Shown one piece after another: positions 23,514 to 32,279 of a stretch of DNA of 32,827 bases. The translations under genes were made by a program, and so were the position numbers. Positions within the stretch are counted from its first letter, which is position 1. Each line of letters begins with the position of its first letter. Origin of the DNA: Meridianimarinicoccus aquatilis. Its GTDB lineage: Bacteria; Pseudomonadota; Alphaproteobacteria; Rhodobacterales; Rhodobacteraceae. Location of the stretch: NCBI RefSeq assembly GCF_004358675.1, contig NZ_SMZO01000042.1, positions 1-32,827 of the forward strand, written 5' to 3'. The notes under the pieces were generated by a model. That model searched no databases. It was not told the origin of the DNA and saw only the letters and a program-made list of their open reading frames with translations.

Positions 23514-24391
23514 GCAAAAAAGCCGACGACAAGCACGAAAATGATGTGCCAACCACGGGCCACAGCTGGGACGGGATCGAAGAATACGACAACCCGATGC
23601 CGCGTTGGTGGCTGTACACCTTCTATGCCTGCATCGTCTGGGGCATCGGCTATACCATCGCCTATCCGGCATGGCCTATGATCAACCAGGCCACATCCGG
23701 TTTGCTGGGCTATTCGACACGTGGTGCACTGGCCGAAGACTTGCAGTCTGCCGAAGCTGCGAACGCGGCCATCAATGAGCAACTCGTGTCCGTCGCCCTG
23801 ACAGAGGTCAGCGCGGATCCGCAGTTGCAGCAATACGCGGTCAATATGGGCGCGGCGGTGTTCCGTACCAATTGCAGCCAATGCCACGGGTCCGGTGCAG
23901 CGGGGGCTGTTGGCTTCCCGAACCTGCTGGATGACGCGTGGCTTTGGGGCGGAACAGTGGATGCCATCCATGACACGATCGCGCATGGCATTCGCAACGA
24001 AGATGACCCCGATGCGCGGTATTCCGAAATGCCCGCGTTTGGTGAGATTCTGTCCGGCGAAGAGATCGAACAGGTTGCGCATTACGTCTATACCATCGGT
24101 GGCCGTGATCCGCTGAACGCTGACCTGGCTGCAGCGGGCGAAGAAACATTCCTCTATGAATGCGCTGCGTGCCACATGGATGACGGAAGCGGCAATGTCG
24201 ACCTAGGCGCTCCAGCCCTGAACGACGCGATCTGGCTCTATGGTGGCGATATCGATACCATCATCGAAACCGTCACATACAGCCGCTTTGGCGTCATGCC
24301 TGCCTGGGGCTTGCGCCTGACCGACGCAGAAGTGGCTGCCGTGGCAACCTATGTACACGGGCTTGGCGGCGGCGTTACCGAAGCCGAATAA
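23510..24391 (+). CDS. ccoP: Cytochrome cbb3 oxidase subunit III (CcoP)
   Basis: This is the di-haem cytochrome c subunit that accepts electrons for the oxidase. The 293-residue protein has the conserved N-terminal DGIEEYDNPMPRWW just before the membrane helix (about 33-55). Haem motifs are CSQCH at residues 122-126 and CAACH at 218-222, with partner methionines in YSEMPAFG and GVMPAWG. The start overlaps ccoQ. A textbook terminator follows at 24419, ending the ccoNOQP transcript. Confidence 0.97.
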   Translation: MSKKADDKHENDVPTTGHSWDGIEEYDNPMPRWWLYTFYACIVWGIGYTIAYPAWPMINQATSGLLGYSTRGALAEDLQSAEAANAAINEQLVSVALTEVSADPQLQQYAVNMGAAVFRTNCSQCHGSGAAGAVGFPNLLDDAWLWGGTVDAIHDTIAHGIRNEDDPDARYSEMPAFGEILSGEEIEQVAHYVYTIGGRDPLNADLAAAGEETFLYECAACHMDDGSGNVDLGAPALNDAIWLYGGDIDTIIETVTYSRFGVMPAWGLRLTDAEVAAVATYVHGLGGGVTEAE

Positions 24392-24418
24392 CTCGGTCAG
24401 TGAACACAACTTTGAAAG

Positions 24419-24444
24419 GGGCCGCACCGCTGCGGCCCTTTTTT
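24419..24444 (+). terminator. Intrinsic terminator of ccoNOQP
   Basis: GGGCCGCA (24419-24426) pairs with TGCGGCCC (24431-24438) around CCGC, followed by six T residues. It lies 28 bp after the ccoP stop. Confidence 0.92.
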
Positions 24445-24688
24445 GTGTTCAAGATGGCTTCAGGTTGCTTGTCGAACGTGGCGGCACAGATACGGCCCCG
24501 GCCAACAGTGCCGGTCTGATCCCGCGCCGTCGCAGGCGGTAAAGCTGTGGCGTGTCGCCGCGATTGCTCGTGTTGATGGGCGCTATCCGGCACAATGGCG
24601 CCTTTTGTGTTTATGCTTCGTGAGGACAGGTGCCTGTATGGCCAAACAATGCGCGCGGGGTGGACATGCTGTCACGCCGGGGTGACGT

Positions 24689-24702
24689 TTGATGCAGGTC
24701 AA
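24689..24702 (+). promoter_or_regulatory. FNR box upstream of ccoG
   Basis: TTGATGCAGGTCAA fits TTGAT-N4-GTCAA, differing from consensus at one half-site position. It is centred 70 bp before the ccoG start codon. A -10 candidate GATAAT lies at 24717-24722, a little closer than the classic class II distance. Confidence 0.75.
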
Positions 24703-24707
24703 TTACC

Positions 24708-24721
24708 TTATCAAATGATAA
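24708..24721. promoter_or_regulatory. Perfect 14-bp palindrome next to the ccoG FNR box
   Basis: TTATCAAATGATAA is a perfect palindrome except for its 2-bp centre (TTATCA-AA-TGATAA). It begins 6 bp after the FNR box and overlaps the best -10 candidate. Its AT-rich arms recall Fur-family half-sites (GATAAT-like); a repressor site is a reasonable but unproved reading. Confidence 0.45.
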
Positions 24722-24765
24722 TGGCAGATACAGCATAACCCGAGCACTGCGATGGATTCCCTGAG

Positions 24766-26247
24766 ATGAGCACGACCGAAGAAACTCCTCCGAACTTATA
24801 CGCCGCACGCGAGCCGATCTTTCCGAAGCGCGTTTCTGGCCGCTTCCGGAACCTGAAGTGGCTCATCATGCTGGTGACGTTGGGGATTTACTACATAACG
24901 CCGTGGTTCCGGTGGGATCGAGGTCCGGCCTTGCCGGATCAGGCCGTGCTTGTGGATCTCGCCAACCGGCGCTTTTTCTTCTTTTTCATCGAAATCTGGC
25001 CGCACGAATTCTACTTCGTTGCCGGATTGTTGATCATGGCCGGGCTTGGGCTTTTCCTGTTCACCTCGGCACTTGGCCGGGTCTGGTGCGGGTATACTTG
25101 CCCGCAGACAGTGTGGACTGACCTGTTCATTCTGGTTGAGCGATGGATCGAAGGGGATCGCAACGCGCGCATTCGTCTGCTTCGCCAGAAATGGGACTTT
25201 CGCAAGGCACGCCTGCGCGTGACAAAATGGGCCGTCTGGATGCTGATCGCGGTGGCGACAGGCGGGGCTTGGGTTTTCTATTTCACCGATGCACCGACCC
25301 TTTTGCGGGATTTGTTCACGTTCAATGCTCACCCCGCAGCTTACACGACCGTGGCGCTCTTGACGGCGACCACCTTTGTGTTTGGCGGGCTGATGCGCGA
25401 ACAGGTCTGCATTTATGCCTGCCCGTGGCCGCGTATTCAGGCGGCGATGATGGACGAAGATACCATCACCGTTGCGTACCGGGATTGGCGCGGTGAGCCG
25501 CGCGGCAAGCATCGCAAATCTCACGCAAAGGTCGCCGCAGAAACACACACAGCCACGGCCGAAGGTCAGGCCAGTGTTGCCGTCGATGTGGGCGATTGTA
25601 TCGACTGCAACGCGTGCGTGAACGTCTGCCCAATGGGGATCGACATTCGCGATGGTCAGCAGTTGGAGTGCATCACCTGCGCGTTGTGCATCGACGCCTG
25701 TGACGAGATCATGGACAAGATCGGCAAGCCGCGCGGCCTGATTGCCTATATGGCACTGACCGATGAACAGCACGAACGATCGGGCGAAGAGAAGATCCCG
25801 ATCTGGCAACACATCTTCCGTGTGCGCACAATCATGTACACCGTCCTTTGGGCCGCGGTCGGGGTTGGGCTGGTTGTTGGCCTGTTTATCCGCCCGGATC
25901 TGTCCATCACCGTCGCGCCTGTTCGTAACCCGGTCTATGTCACGATGTCTGACGGCACTATTCGCAACACCTATGATGTGCGACTGCGCAACAAGTACGG
26001 CGAGGATCGACCCTATCAGATAACCATCACCTCCGACGCAGTTCTGCTGGTCGAAGCAGAGGGCAGCGAATCCGGTCTGGTTACTGTTCCGGCCGACTCT
26101 ACCAAGCTGCAGCGCGTGTATGTCATGGCGCCGCAAAACAGTGTTGCTGCAAACAGCGCAGTCACCGATCTTGAGATTTGGGTCGAAGACACAGTGAGCG
26201 GTGAGCGGGCTGTCAAGGATACCGTCTTCAACGGAAGGGAAAACTGA
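24766..26247 (+). CDS. ccoG: cbb3 oxidase assembly/copper-reducing ferredoxin-like protein CcoG (RdxA/FixG)
   Basis: This is a membrane-bound iron-sulfur protein that reduces copper for insertion into the cbb3 oxidase. The 493-residue protein has an N-terminal FPKRVSGRFRNLKW. Several helices follow, with Cys motifs GRVWCGYTCPQTVW and CIYACPWPRIQ on the membrane part. The cytoplasmic domain has two [4Fe-4S] clusters, CIDCNACVNVCP and CITCALCIDACD. The C-terminal Ig-like domain lies beyond the last helix. It is first of the ccoGHIS operon, and its stop shares one base with the ccoH start. The ribosome-binding site before ATG 24766 is weak. Confidence 0.96.
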   Translation: MSTTEETPPNLYAAREPIFPKRVSGRFRNLKWLIMLVTLGIYYITPWFRWDRGPALPDQAVLVDLANRRFFFFFIEIWPHEFYFVAGLLIMAGLGLFLFTSALGRVWCGYTCPQTVWTDLFILVERWIEGDRNARIRLLRQKWDFRKARLRVTKWAVWMLIAVATGGAWVFYFTDAPTLLRDLFTFNAHPAAYTTVALLTATTFVFGGLMREQVCIYACPWPRIQAAMMDEDTITVAYRDWRGEPRGKHRKSHAKVAAETHTATAEGQASVAVDVGDCIDCNACVNVCPMGIDIRDGQQLECITCALCIDACDEIMDKIGKPRGLIAYMALTDEQHERSGEEKIPIWQHIFRVRTIMYTVLWAAVGVGLVVGLFIRPDLSITVAPVRNPVYVTMSDGTIRNTYDVRLRNKYGEDRPYQITITSDAVLLVEAEGSESGLVTVPADSTKLQRVYVMAPQNSVAANSAVTDLEIWVEDTVSGERAVKDTVFNGREN

Positions 26248-26702
26248 TGCGCGAGATCACAGGCCGGACAGTTCTGTTTGGTATGATCGGGTTCTTCGGA
26301 GTCATCATAAGCGTGAACCTTGTTATGGCCTGGTTTGCGGTCAACACGTTCTCTGGCCTCGAAGTGCAGAATTCTTATGATGAAAGCCAAGGCTATGATG
26401 CGGCTCGTGATGCGCAACTCGCCTTGGGTTGGGATGTGGCGGCAGAGTACACGGATGGCCGGTTGCAGATCGCCTTTACCAATGCCGAAGACGGCACGCC
26501 CGCAGAAGTGGCTGACCTCACCGCTTTGGTGGGGTGGGCGACCTCTGTTCGGGATGACTTCACACCCAACTTCATCTATCTCAATGGGGTGTTCAGTGCC
26601 CCGGCAGACCTTGAGCCGGGCAACTGGAACATTCGTCTGACGGCGACATCTGTCGATGGCACGACCTTTCGGCAACGTCTGCCGCTTTACGTGAAACCCT
26701 GA
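26247..26702 (+). CDS. ccoH: cbb3 oxidase assembly protein CcoH (FixH family)
   Basis: This is a single-helix membrane protein of 151 residues needed for cbb3 assembly, probably through contact with CcoN. The N-terminus MREITGRTVLFGMIGFFGVI leads into helix 1, followed by AWFAVNTFSGLEVQNSYDES, the FixH pattern, and a periplasmic beta-rich domain. ATG 26247 overlaps the ccoG stop by one base; ccoI starts 13 bp after its stop. Confidence 0.93.
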   Translation: MREITGRTVLFGMIGFFGVIISVNLVMAWFAVNTFSGLEVQNSYDESQGYDAARDAQLALGWDVAAEYTDGRLQIAFTNAEDGTPAEVADLTALVGWATSVRDDFTPNFIYLNGVFSAPADLEPGNWNIRLTATSVDGTTFRQRLPLYVKP

Positions 26703-26715
26703 CAGGGCAAACCGC

Positions 26716-28992
26716 ATGACCGCCACTGACTATCCTGAAGCATCAAGCGGGGCAGCGTGCCCCGCCTGTGCCGTGACACCATCGGCTCAGGTTCTGGCGC
26801 GTCATGCAGCGCGGGCACGCGAAGCCAAGATCATGCTGTCGTTACCCGGCATGCATTGCGCAGGGTGCATTTCCAAGGTGGAACGCGCTCTGGCGGCACA
26901 TCCGGGCGTGCGCGAGGCGCGCGTCAACCTCACGCAGAAACGCGCGAGCGTCACCGCAGAGCCCGACATCACGCCAGAGGCACTTGTCGAAACGCTTGCG
27001 CGGATTGGCTATGACGCACACGAGCTTGACGCACAAACCGTCGCCCTGACAACGACCGACCGTGCCGGGCGGGAACTGCTCATGCGGCTCGGGGTTGCAG
27101 GGTTTGCCGCGATGAACGTCATGCTGTTGTCCATTTCTGTCTGGGCCGGGGCAGAGGATGCCACCCGCGATCTTTTCCACTGGATCAGCGCCGCGATCAC
27201 GTTCCCGGCGATCTTGTTCGCGGGCCAGCCGTTTTTCCGCAATGCGTTTGCCGCGCTTCGGCATGGCCGCCTGAACATGGACGTCCCGATCACACTGGCG
27301 ATACTTTTGGCTGTAGCCACGTCCCTTTGGGAAACCGCGATGTCGGGGCACCATGCTTATTTCGATGCGGCGCTGATGCTGACCTTCTTCTTGCTGGCTG
27401 GGCGGTATCTCGATCACCGCACCCGTGCCATCGCCCGCAGCGCCGCCGAAGAACTGGCTGCACTTGAAGTGCCCCGCGCCATTCGCCGCGCAGCCGATGG
27501 CACCGAGGAAACTGTTCCCCTGACGGCGCTTTGCGTTGGCGATCTGGTGGTGGTGCGGCCCGGCGGGCGTATTCCGGTGGATGGCATCATCACCGAAGGC
27601 GCGTCGGAACTGGACCGATCCCTGCTGACGGGCGAAACGCTGCCTGTGCAGGCTTTGCCGGGCACGGCGCTCAGCGCGGGGGAATTGAACCTGACCGGCC
27701 CCCTGGTGCTGCGCGCCACGGCGATTGGCCCCGACAGTTCGCTGCACGCCCTGACCGACCTTGTGGCCGTGGCGGAAAGCGGGCGGACGAATTACAATTC
27801 TCTAGCGGATCGCGCGGCCAAGCTTTACGCGCCCGGCGTGCACATCCTGTCGGCTTTGTCCTTCGCGGGGTGGTACATTGCGACCGGCGATCTGCGGCAG
27901 GCTGTAAATATCGCGGCCGCCGTTCTGATTATCACATGCCCCTGCGCGCTTGGTCTCGCAGTGCCGGCCGTGACCACGGCGGCGTCGGGGCGTCTGTTCC
28001 GGCAGGGGCTGCTGATCAAGTCAGGCACAGCCCTCGAACGGCTGGCCTCTGTGGGAACTGTCGTCTTCGACAAGACCGGCACTCTGACTGGCGGAACACC
28101 AACCCTGATCCCTGCGCCGCAGATGGACGCGGAAACGCTGGCGCTTGCCGCAGCACTGGGAAAGGGGTCCGCACACCCATTGGCCCGCGCGTTGGTTCTG
28201 GCGGCACAGGCCAAGGGGTTGGAAGCACCGGAGCTTGATAGCCTGCGCGAAGTGCCCGGTTACGGCATTGAGGCCATGCAGGACGGGGTCATAGTTCGGC
28301 TCGGTCACAGCGACTGGCTTGGCGGTCAGCTCGATGTAAATGACACGGCCCTTTCAACCTGGCTGCAAATCGGCGATGCCGCGCCCGTGGCGTTTCGCTT
28401 TGCGGACCAGTTGCGCCCCGGCGCTGCTGAAGCGGTGGCAGGGCTGAAGCGACAGGGGCTTTGCGTCAAGCTGATCTCGGGCGATACACCCGGTGCCGTG
28501 GCCGCGGTCGCGGCGCAAGTTGGCATCGATGATTGGCAAGCGCAAACAACACCTGCCGGAAAGGCACAGGCGATCAAAGACATCGAGGGCGGCGTCCTGA
28601 TGGTGGGCGACGGTCTGAACGACACGGCGGCCCTTGCGGCGGCCGACGTGTCCATTTCGCCTGCGTCTGCTCTTGATGCCGCGCGTGTGGCGTCCGACAT
28701 CGTGTTGCTGGGTCAGGATTTGGCAGTTCTGGCCGACGCCCGTTTGGTCGCCGTACAGGCGACGCGCCGCATCCGCGAGAATTTCCGCATCGCCACGGTT
28801 TACAACATCGTCGCTGTGCCTTTGGCTGTGGCCGGACTGGCCACGCCCTTGATTGCGGCACTGGCGATGTCCGCGTCATCAATCACCGTATCGCTGAATG
28901 CCCTTCGGATAGCTGGCAAAGGCAAGTCGCGCCGTCCGGCGCGCGCTGCGCAAGCCGGGCAAGTGCAGGCTGCGGCAGGAGTGATCGGCTGA
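26716..28992 (+). CDS. ccoI: Copper-exporting P-type ATPase CcoI (FixI)
   Basis: This pumps copper across the inner membrane for cbb3 oxidase assembly (a P1B-type ATPase of the FixI/CopA2 group). The 758-residue protein has an N-terminal CPAC (15-18) and a metal-binding domain with GMHCAGC (C48, C51). The phosphatase loop is LTGE, the membrane metal site CPC is at 408-410, the phosphorylated aspartate is D452 in DKTGTLTGG, and SAHPLAR and GDGLNDTAAL follow. All catalytic residues are present. The ccoS start shares one base with its stop. Confidence 0.96.
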   Translation: MTATDYPEASSGAACPACAVTPSAQVLARHAARAREAKIMLSLPGMHCAGCISKVERALAAHPGVREARVNLTQKRASVTAEPDITPEALVETLARIGYDAHELDAQTVALTTTDRAGRELLMRLGVAGFAAMNVMLLSISVWAGAEDATRDLFHWISAAITFPAILFAGQPFFRNAFAALRHGRLNMDVPITLAILLAVATSLWETAMSGHHAYFDAALMLTFFLLAGRYLDHRTRAIARSAAEELAALEVPRAIRRAADGTEETVPLTALCVGDLVVVRPGGRIPVDGIITEGASELDRSLLTGETLPVQALPGTALSAGELNLTGPLVLRATAIGPDSSLHALTDLVAVAESGRTNYNSLADRAAKLYAPGVHILSALSFAGWYIATGDLRQAVNIAAAVLIITCPCALGLAVPAVTTAASGRLFRQGLLIKSGTALERLASVGTVVFDKTGTLTGGTPTLIPAPQMDAETLALAAALGKGSAHPLARALVLAAQAKGLEAPELDSLREVPGYGIEAMQDGVIVRLGHSDWLGGQLDVNDTALSTWLQIGDAAPVAFRFADQLRPGAAEAVAGLKRQGLCVKLISGDTPGAVAAVAAQVGIDDWQAQTTPAGKAQAIKDIEGGVLMVGDGLNDTAALAAADVSISPASALDAARVASDIVLLGQDLAVLADARLVAVQATRRIRENFRIATVYNIVAVPLAVAGLATPLIAALAMSASSITVSLNALRIAGKGKSRRPARAAQAGQVQAAAGVIG

Positions 28993-29198
28993 TGGATGTC
29001 TTGCGGTTTCTTATTCCGGTCTCTCTGGGCCTCGGTGGGCTTGGCTTGCTGGCGTTCTTTTGGACGTTGCGCAGCAATCAGTACGAAGACCCTGACGGCG
29101 ACAGCCGGCGCATTCTGACAGATGATTATGACGACGCGCCAAAGCTGCAAGATAAGGCGGGCACGTCGGAAACGCCGACGAAACCTAACCAACAATAG
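28992..29198 (+). CDS. ccoS: cbb3 oxidase maturation protein CcoS
   Basis: This is a 68-residue small membrane protein needed to complete cofactor insertion in the cbb3 oxidase. It has one N-terminal helix (about 5-25) followed by the family signature NQYEDPDGDSRRIL. The tail is short and hydrophilic. It is last of ccoGHIS. A small hairpin GCCCAC-GA-GTGGGC (29201-29214) follows within a few bases of the stop, without a U-run. Confidence 0.94.
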   Translation: MDVLRFLIPVSLGLGGLGLLAFFWTLRSNQYEDPDGDSRRILTDDYDDAPKLQDKAGTSETPTKPNQQ

Positions 29199-29269
29199 CC
29201 GCCCACGAGTGGGCAGTCCGAAAGGCGGCGATCCAAGATTTTGAGCCGGATGAGGTGAACCCGGTCATC

Positions 29270-29297
29270 AAAAAACCCGCCATGCGAACATGGCGGG
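29270..29297 (-). terminator. Intrinsic terminator of the D,D-carboxypeptidase gene
   Basis: Read on the minus strand, CCCGCCATG pairs with CATGGCGGG around a 4-nt TTCG loop, followed by six T residues. It lies about 45 bp after the gene's stop. On the plus strand the hairpin may also help stop the ccoGHIS transcript. Confidence 0.9.
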
Positions 29298-29343
29298 GCA
29301 GTTTGGCGGTGGTTGTCTCAGTCTTGAGCCGAGGTGCCGATCA

Positions 29344-30885
29344 TTACGGCCCCATCGTTTCGCAGTTTTGCTGCCGGGCACTCAGCCGCTGGCAAGCTAG
29401 CGCGGCGCTTCGTTGGTCCATCCCGCTGAACTGTGCGGAAAAGCCGGTTTGCTTTTTCACGACTTTGCGCAGCGCGGAATCAAGCGTGTCGATCTCGATC
29501 AGCGCAGTGCGAAGCAATATCCGTTCCGCCTCGTAACGGCTGGCATAGGTTCCAACGCTGATCCCCCATACATCGCCATCCGACGTGGATACGCTTCCCA
29601 CTAGAACCGTTTCTGGTTCGGGTGCGGGCGCAGGGGTGCTGGTCCCTTTGGATGAGAACGTGATGACAGCCGGGCGCGGCGGCGGTGCGGGGGACACAGC
29701 GGTTGCAAACGCCGATGTGGTTGCAGATGCCGACGCGATTTCTACCGACGCAGTGTCAGGCGTTCCTGATGCCTCGGCCACTGCGATGCTTGCGGGCAGA
29801 CTTCCGGGCGTCGTGCCCGGCAGCAGTGCCGTTGCAACAATGTCGTCTGTCACACCAGCCGTTGAGGCTGCTTGAGCTGCGCCAAGGTCCTGAATTTGTT
29901 CGCTTACAGTTTCCGTGACTGCGGCAATCACCGCGTCCACCCGGATCGGGCGCGGGGTCGGACGGTCGCTGGTCGCAACAGCCAGCCGAACCGAGGTCGC
30001 AACGGCATTGGACTTGGGCGAACTGCGGGCGATCTGGGTCAGGTTTGGCCGCACAGGGCGGACTTCGGCAACCCGGTTGGGCGCACGGCTGAAGCCCATG
30101 TCGAGAAGTTCTGCCACACGTGCATTGCGCGATGCACCAGAGCTTCCGCCAAACATGGTGGCGATGATCCGCTTGTTGCCACGTTCTGCCGACGCGACAA
30201 GGTTGAAGCCAGCGGCGCGCGTATACCCAGTTTTGATTCCGTCGGCCCCTTTATAGGCGTTCAGAAGCTTGCGGTTGGTGTTGTAAACCGTCTTGCCATT
30301 CGCGTCCGCCGACCGACGTGAGAAAAGGTGATAGTAGTCGGGGAAGTGATAGAACAGCGCCCGGCCCAGTGTCGTCATGTCCCGCGCCGTGGAGAGGTGT
30401 CCCGACTGGGTCAGCCCGTGAGCGTTCTTGAACGTGGTGTCGTTCATCCCCAAAGCGCGTGCTGTGCGTGTCATGCGCGTGGAAAAAGCCGATTCCGATC
30501 CGGAAATCGCTTCGGCCAGTGCCGCCGCGGCATCATTGGCCGATTTCACGGCAGACGCGCGAATGAGATAGCGCAGTTGAATCCGCTGGCCTTCTTTCAG
30601 GTACAGCTTCGAGGGTGGTTTTGACGCTGCATTGCGCGACACGCGGACCGGAGAATCGAGCGAAATTTCGCCCCGTTCCACCGCGTCGAACACCACATAA
30701 AGCGTCATCATCTTTGTCAGCGACGCGGGGTGAAGCCGCGTGTCTGCGTTGCGAGAGTGAAGGACTTTGCCCGACCGGGCGTCGATTACCATCGCGGCAT
30801 AGGGCGCTGCCGCTGCGGCACTAGCCGCCATTACTACACACGATACCATCGCCCAGCCCCGGACGAGTCGCGTTATACGCTGCAT
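29344..30885 (-). CDS. D-alanyl-D-alanine carboxypeptidase (penicillin-binding protein) with SPOR domain
   Basis: This is a periplasmic enzyme that trims the terminal D-Ala of peptidoglycan stem peptides. The 513-residue protein has a signal peptide (about 1-27) and a peptidase S11 domain with SLTK (catalytic S55, K58), SAN (115-117) and KTG (218-220). A long Ala/Thr/Pro/Ser-rich linker (about 285-430) follows, then a C-terminal SPOR-like domain near residues 440-510 (WGISVGTYASRYEAERILLR). SPOR domains bind peptidoglycan stripped of stem peptides at division sites. The S11 domain matches DacC/DacF types; the accessory beta domain of E. coli DacA is not evident. The ATG at 30885 is directly ahead of the signal peptide. 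It is a single-gene transcript. Confidence 0.92.
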   Translation of the reverse strand: MQRITRLVRGWAMVSCVVMAASAAAAAPYAAMVIDARSGKVLHSRNADTRLHPASLTKMMTLYVVFDAVERGEISLDSPVRVSRNAASKPPSKLYLKEGQRIQLRYLIRASAVKSANDAAAALAEAISGSESAFSTRMTRTARALGMNDTTFKNAHGLTQSGHLSTARDMTTLGRALFYHFPDYYHLFSRRSADANGKTVYNTNRKLLNAYKGADGIKTGYTRAAGFNLVASAERGNKRIIATMFGGSSGASRNARVAELLDMGFSRAPNRVAEVRPVRPNLTQIARSSPKSNAVATSVRLAVATSDRPTPRPIRVDAVIAAVTETVSEQIQDLGAAQAASTAGVTDDIVATALLPGTTPGSLPASIAVAEASGTPDTASVEIASASATTSAFATAVSPAPPPRPAVITFSSKGTSTPAPAPEPETVLVGSVSTSDGDVWGISVGTYASRYEAERILLRTALIEIDTLDSALRKVVKKQTGFSAQFSGMDQRSAALACQRLSARQQNCETMGP

Positions 30886-31061
30886 GTGTCACCTGCCTAT
30901 GTGTCTGCCTGCTGCCGATTTTTCGGTCAACATAGTTGCCTGTACATTAACGCTAGCACAGAAATGTTTGATCACGCACCAGATTCCTTTGGATGACGTG
31001 GCTGAAACTGAAATTTTTCTGACTGATCGGAACTCGTGGCTGTAAGGCGCACATGTCGCGG

Positions 31062-31092
31062 TGCCCAAGGGGCAACCCCCAATGGATTGGGG
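31062..31092 (-). terminator. Two tandem hairpins after the HAD hydrolase gene
   Basis: CCCCAAT-GG-ATTGGGG (31077-31092) is a perfect 7-bp stem touching the stop codon on the minus strand. TGCCC-AAG-GGGCA follows at 31062-31074. No U-run is present, so termination is possible but not certain. Confidence 0.4.
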
Positions 31093-31791
31093 TCAGTCCT
31101 GTTGCAAAAGCGCAACGAGCGCGCCCAGATCTGCGATTTCGCGATAGCGTGGGTGCCCAGTTGGCGGCTCGGCATGTTCCAATTCCCAGCTCAATCCGTG
31201 GGGCACATAGACCCCCCAGCCACCGGCATCGATGCTGGGGCGCACATCCGATTTCATCGAATTTCCCACCATCATCGCTTTTTCAGGCCCGTCGCCGTGA
31301 TCGGCAAAAATCCGGGCATAGACTGGCGGCGTCTTCTCTGAAACGATCTCGACCCCGGAAAACAGATCACCAAGACCCGATTGGGCGAGTTTCCGTTCCT
31401 GATCCAAAAGATCGCCCTTGGTAATCAACACAATGCGGTGCGTCTGTGCCGCTGCTTCGACGGCCTCTTGGGCATGTGGCAGCAAATCGATCGGGTGGGC
31501 CAACATGTCTTGCCCTGCCTCAATGATCTCGCGAATGACGCGCGCGGGCACTTTGTCCTCTGTCACCTCGATGGCCGTTTCGATCATCGACAGAACAAAC
31601 CCTTTGACCCCATAGCCATAGTGACCAAGATTGCGGCGCTCAGCCTCGAGCAACCGCTCAGTCAGGTGATCTTGCTCTGCATGGTCCTTCAGAAGATCGG
31701 CGAATCGCTTTTCGGTAAGACGAAAATAGTGTTCGTTGTGCCAAAGTGTGTCGTCGGCATCGAACCCGATGGTGGTAATCTCGTGTATCAT
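31093..31791 (-). CDS. HAD family hydrolase
   Basis: This is a soluble phosphatase-type enzyme of 232 residues with the haloacid dehalogenase motifs in order: DADDTLW (nucleophile D11, acid D13), LITKGD, a lysine in the SEKTPPVYARIF stretch, and GNSMKSDVRPSIDAG. The cap domain lies between motifs 1 and 2, as in subfamily I members. Substrates of such proteins are often sugar or nucleotide phosphates, and none can be named here. The ATG at 31791 has GAAGGG 7 nt upstream; in-frame sequence further upstream has no family character. It is divergent from clpS. Confidence 0.9.
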   Translation of the reverse strand: MIHEITTIGFDADDTLWHNEHYFRLTEKRFADLLKDHAEQDHLTERLLEAERRNLGHYGYGVKGFVLSMIETAIEVTEDKVPARVIREIIEAGQDMLAHPIDLLPHAQEAVEAAAQTHRIVLITKGDLLDQERKLAQSGLGDLFSGVEIVSEKTPPVYARIFADHGDGPEKAMMVGNSMKSDVRPSIDAGGWGVYVPHGLSWELEHAEPPTGHPRYREIADLGALVALLQQD

Positions 31792-31903
31792 GGGTTTGCC
31801 CTTCGGCGAACATGTTCGGCTGCAACTGGCGTCTCGCCCCTTTTCAGGCGGGCACCGTCGATTATATGGTGACGTCAGTCCGGTGATGTGAAAACCGTGG
31901 AGT

Positions 31904-32254
31904 ATGGAATTGCAAGCTTTTCCGCCGACCCTTGCCGCAGATGCGCCAAACGATCCTGATGATGATGTGGGGTTCGTCACCAAGACCCGTACCCGCTCGC
32001 AACGGCCACCGCTCTACAAGGTTCTCATCCTGAATGATGACTACACTCCGATGGAGTTTGTGGTGCACGTTCTGGAACGGTTCTTCGGGATGACCCATGC
32101 GCAGTCGTTTGAATTGATGCTCACCGTGCACAAGAAAGGCGTCGCCGTTGTTGGCGTGTTTTCCTTTGAAGTTGCGGAAACCAAGGTGGGGCAGGTGATG
32201 GACTTTGCACGCAGGCACCAGCACCCGCTCCAATGCACCATGGAAAAGGAATAG
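31904..32254 (+). CDS. clpS: ATP-dependent Clp protease adaptor ClpS
   Basis: This is a small adaptor that delivers N-end rule substrates to the ClpAP protease. The 116-residue protein has a flexible N-terminus of about 35 residues. The core shows the N-degron pocket residues N44 and D45 in [15 protein letters not shown] and H76 in TVHKKG, then [20 protein letters not shown]. The ATG at 31904 is preceded by GTGGAG with very short spacing, so the exact start is slightly uncertain. clpA is not in the window. A methyltransferase gene begins 25 bp downstream in the same direction. Confidence 0.93.
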   Translation: MELQAFPPTLAADAPNDPDDDVGFVTKTRTRSQRPPLYKVLILNDDYTPMEFVVHVLERFFGMTHAQSFELMLTVHKKGVAVVGVFSFEVAETKVGQVMDFARRHQHPLQCTMEKE

Positions 32255-32279
32255 TCGGCCGCGCCGGTGTACCCAGATT

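Larger units (their letters stand above)
24445..24765. other. Intergenic control region between ccoP and ccoG
   Basis: No coding frame is convincing here. The left part holds a weak terminator-like hairpin (GGCGC at 24579-24583 with GCGCC at 24598-24602, then TTTT). The right part holds an inverted repeat GTCAC/GTGAC (24671-24675 and 24682-24686), an FNR box, a perfect palindrome and the ccoG leader. The size leaves room for a small RNA, for which there is no direct evidence. Confidence 0.5.

Noticed and set aside
24796-26136. 446-codon minus-strand open frame inside ccoG
   Set aside because: It is an antisense shadow. The plus strand encodes intact CcoG with all cysteine motifs, and the reverse translation has low-complexity composition typical of antisense GC-rich frames.
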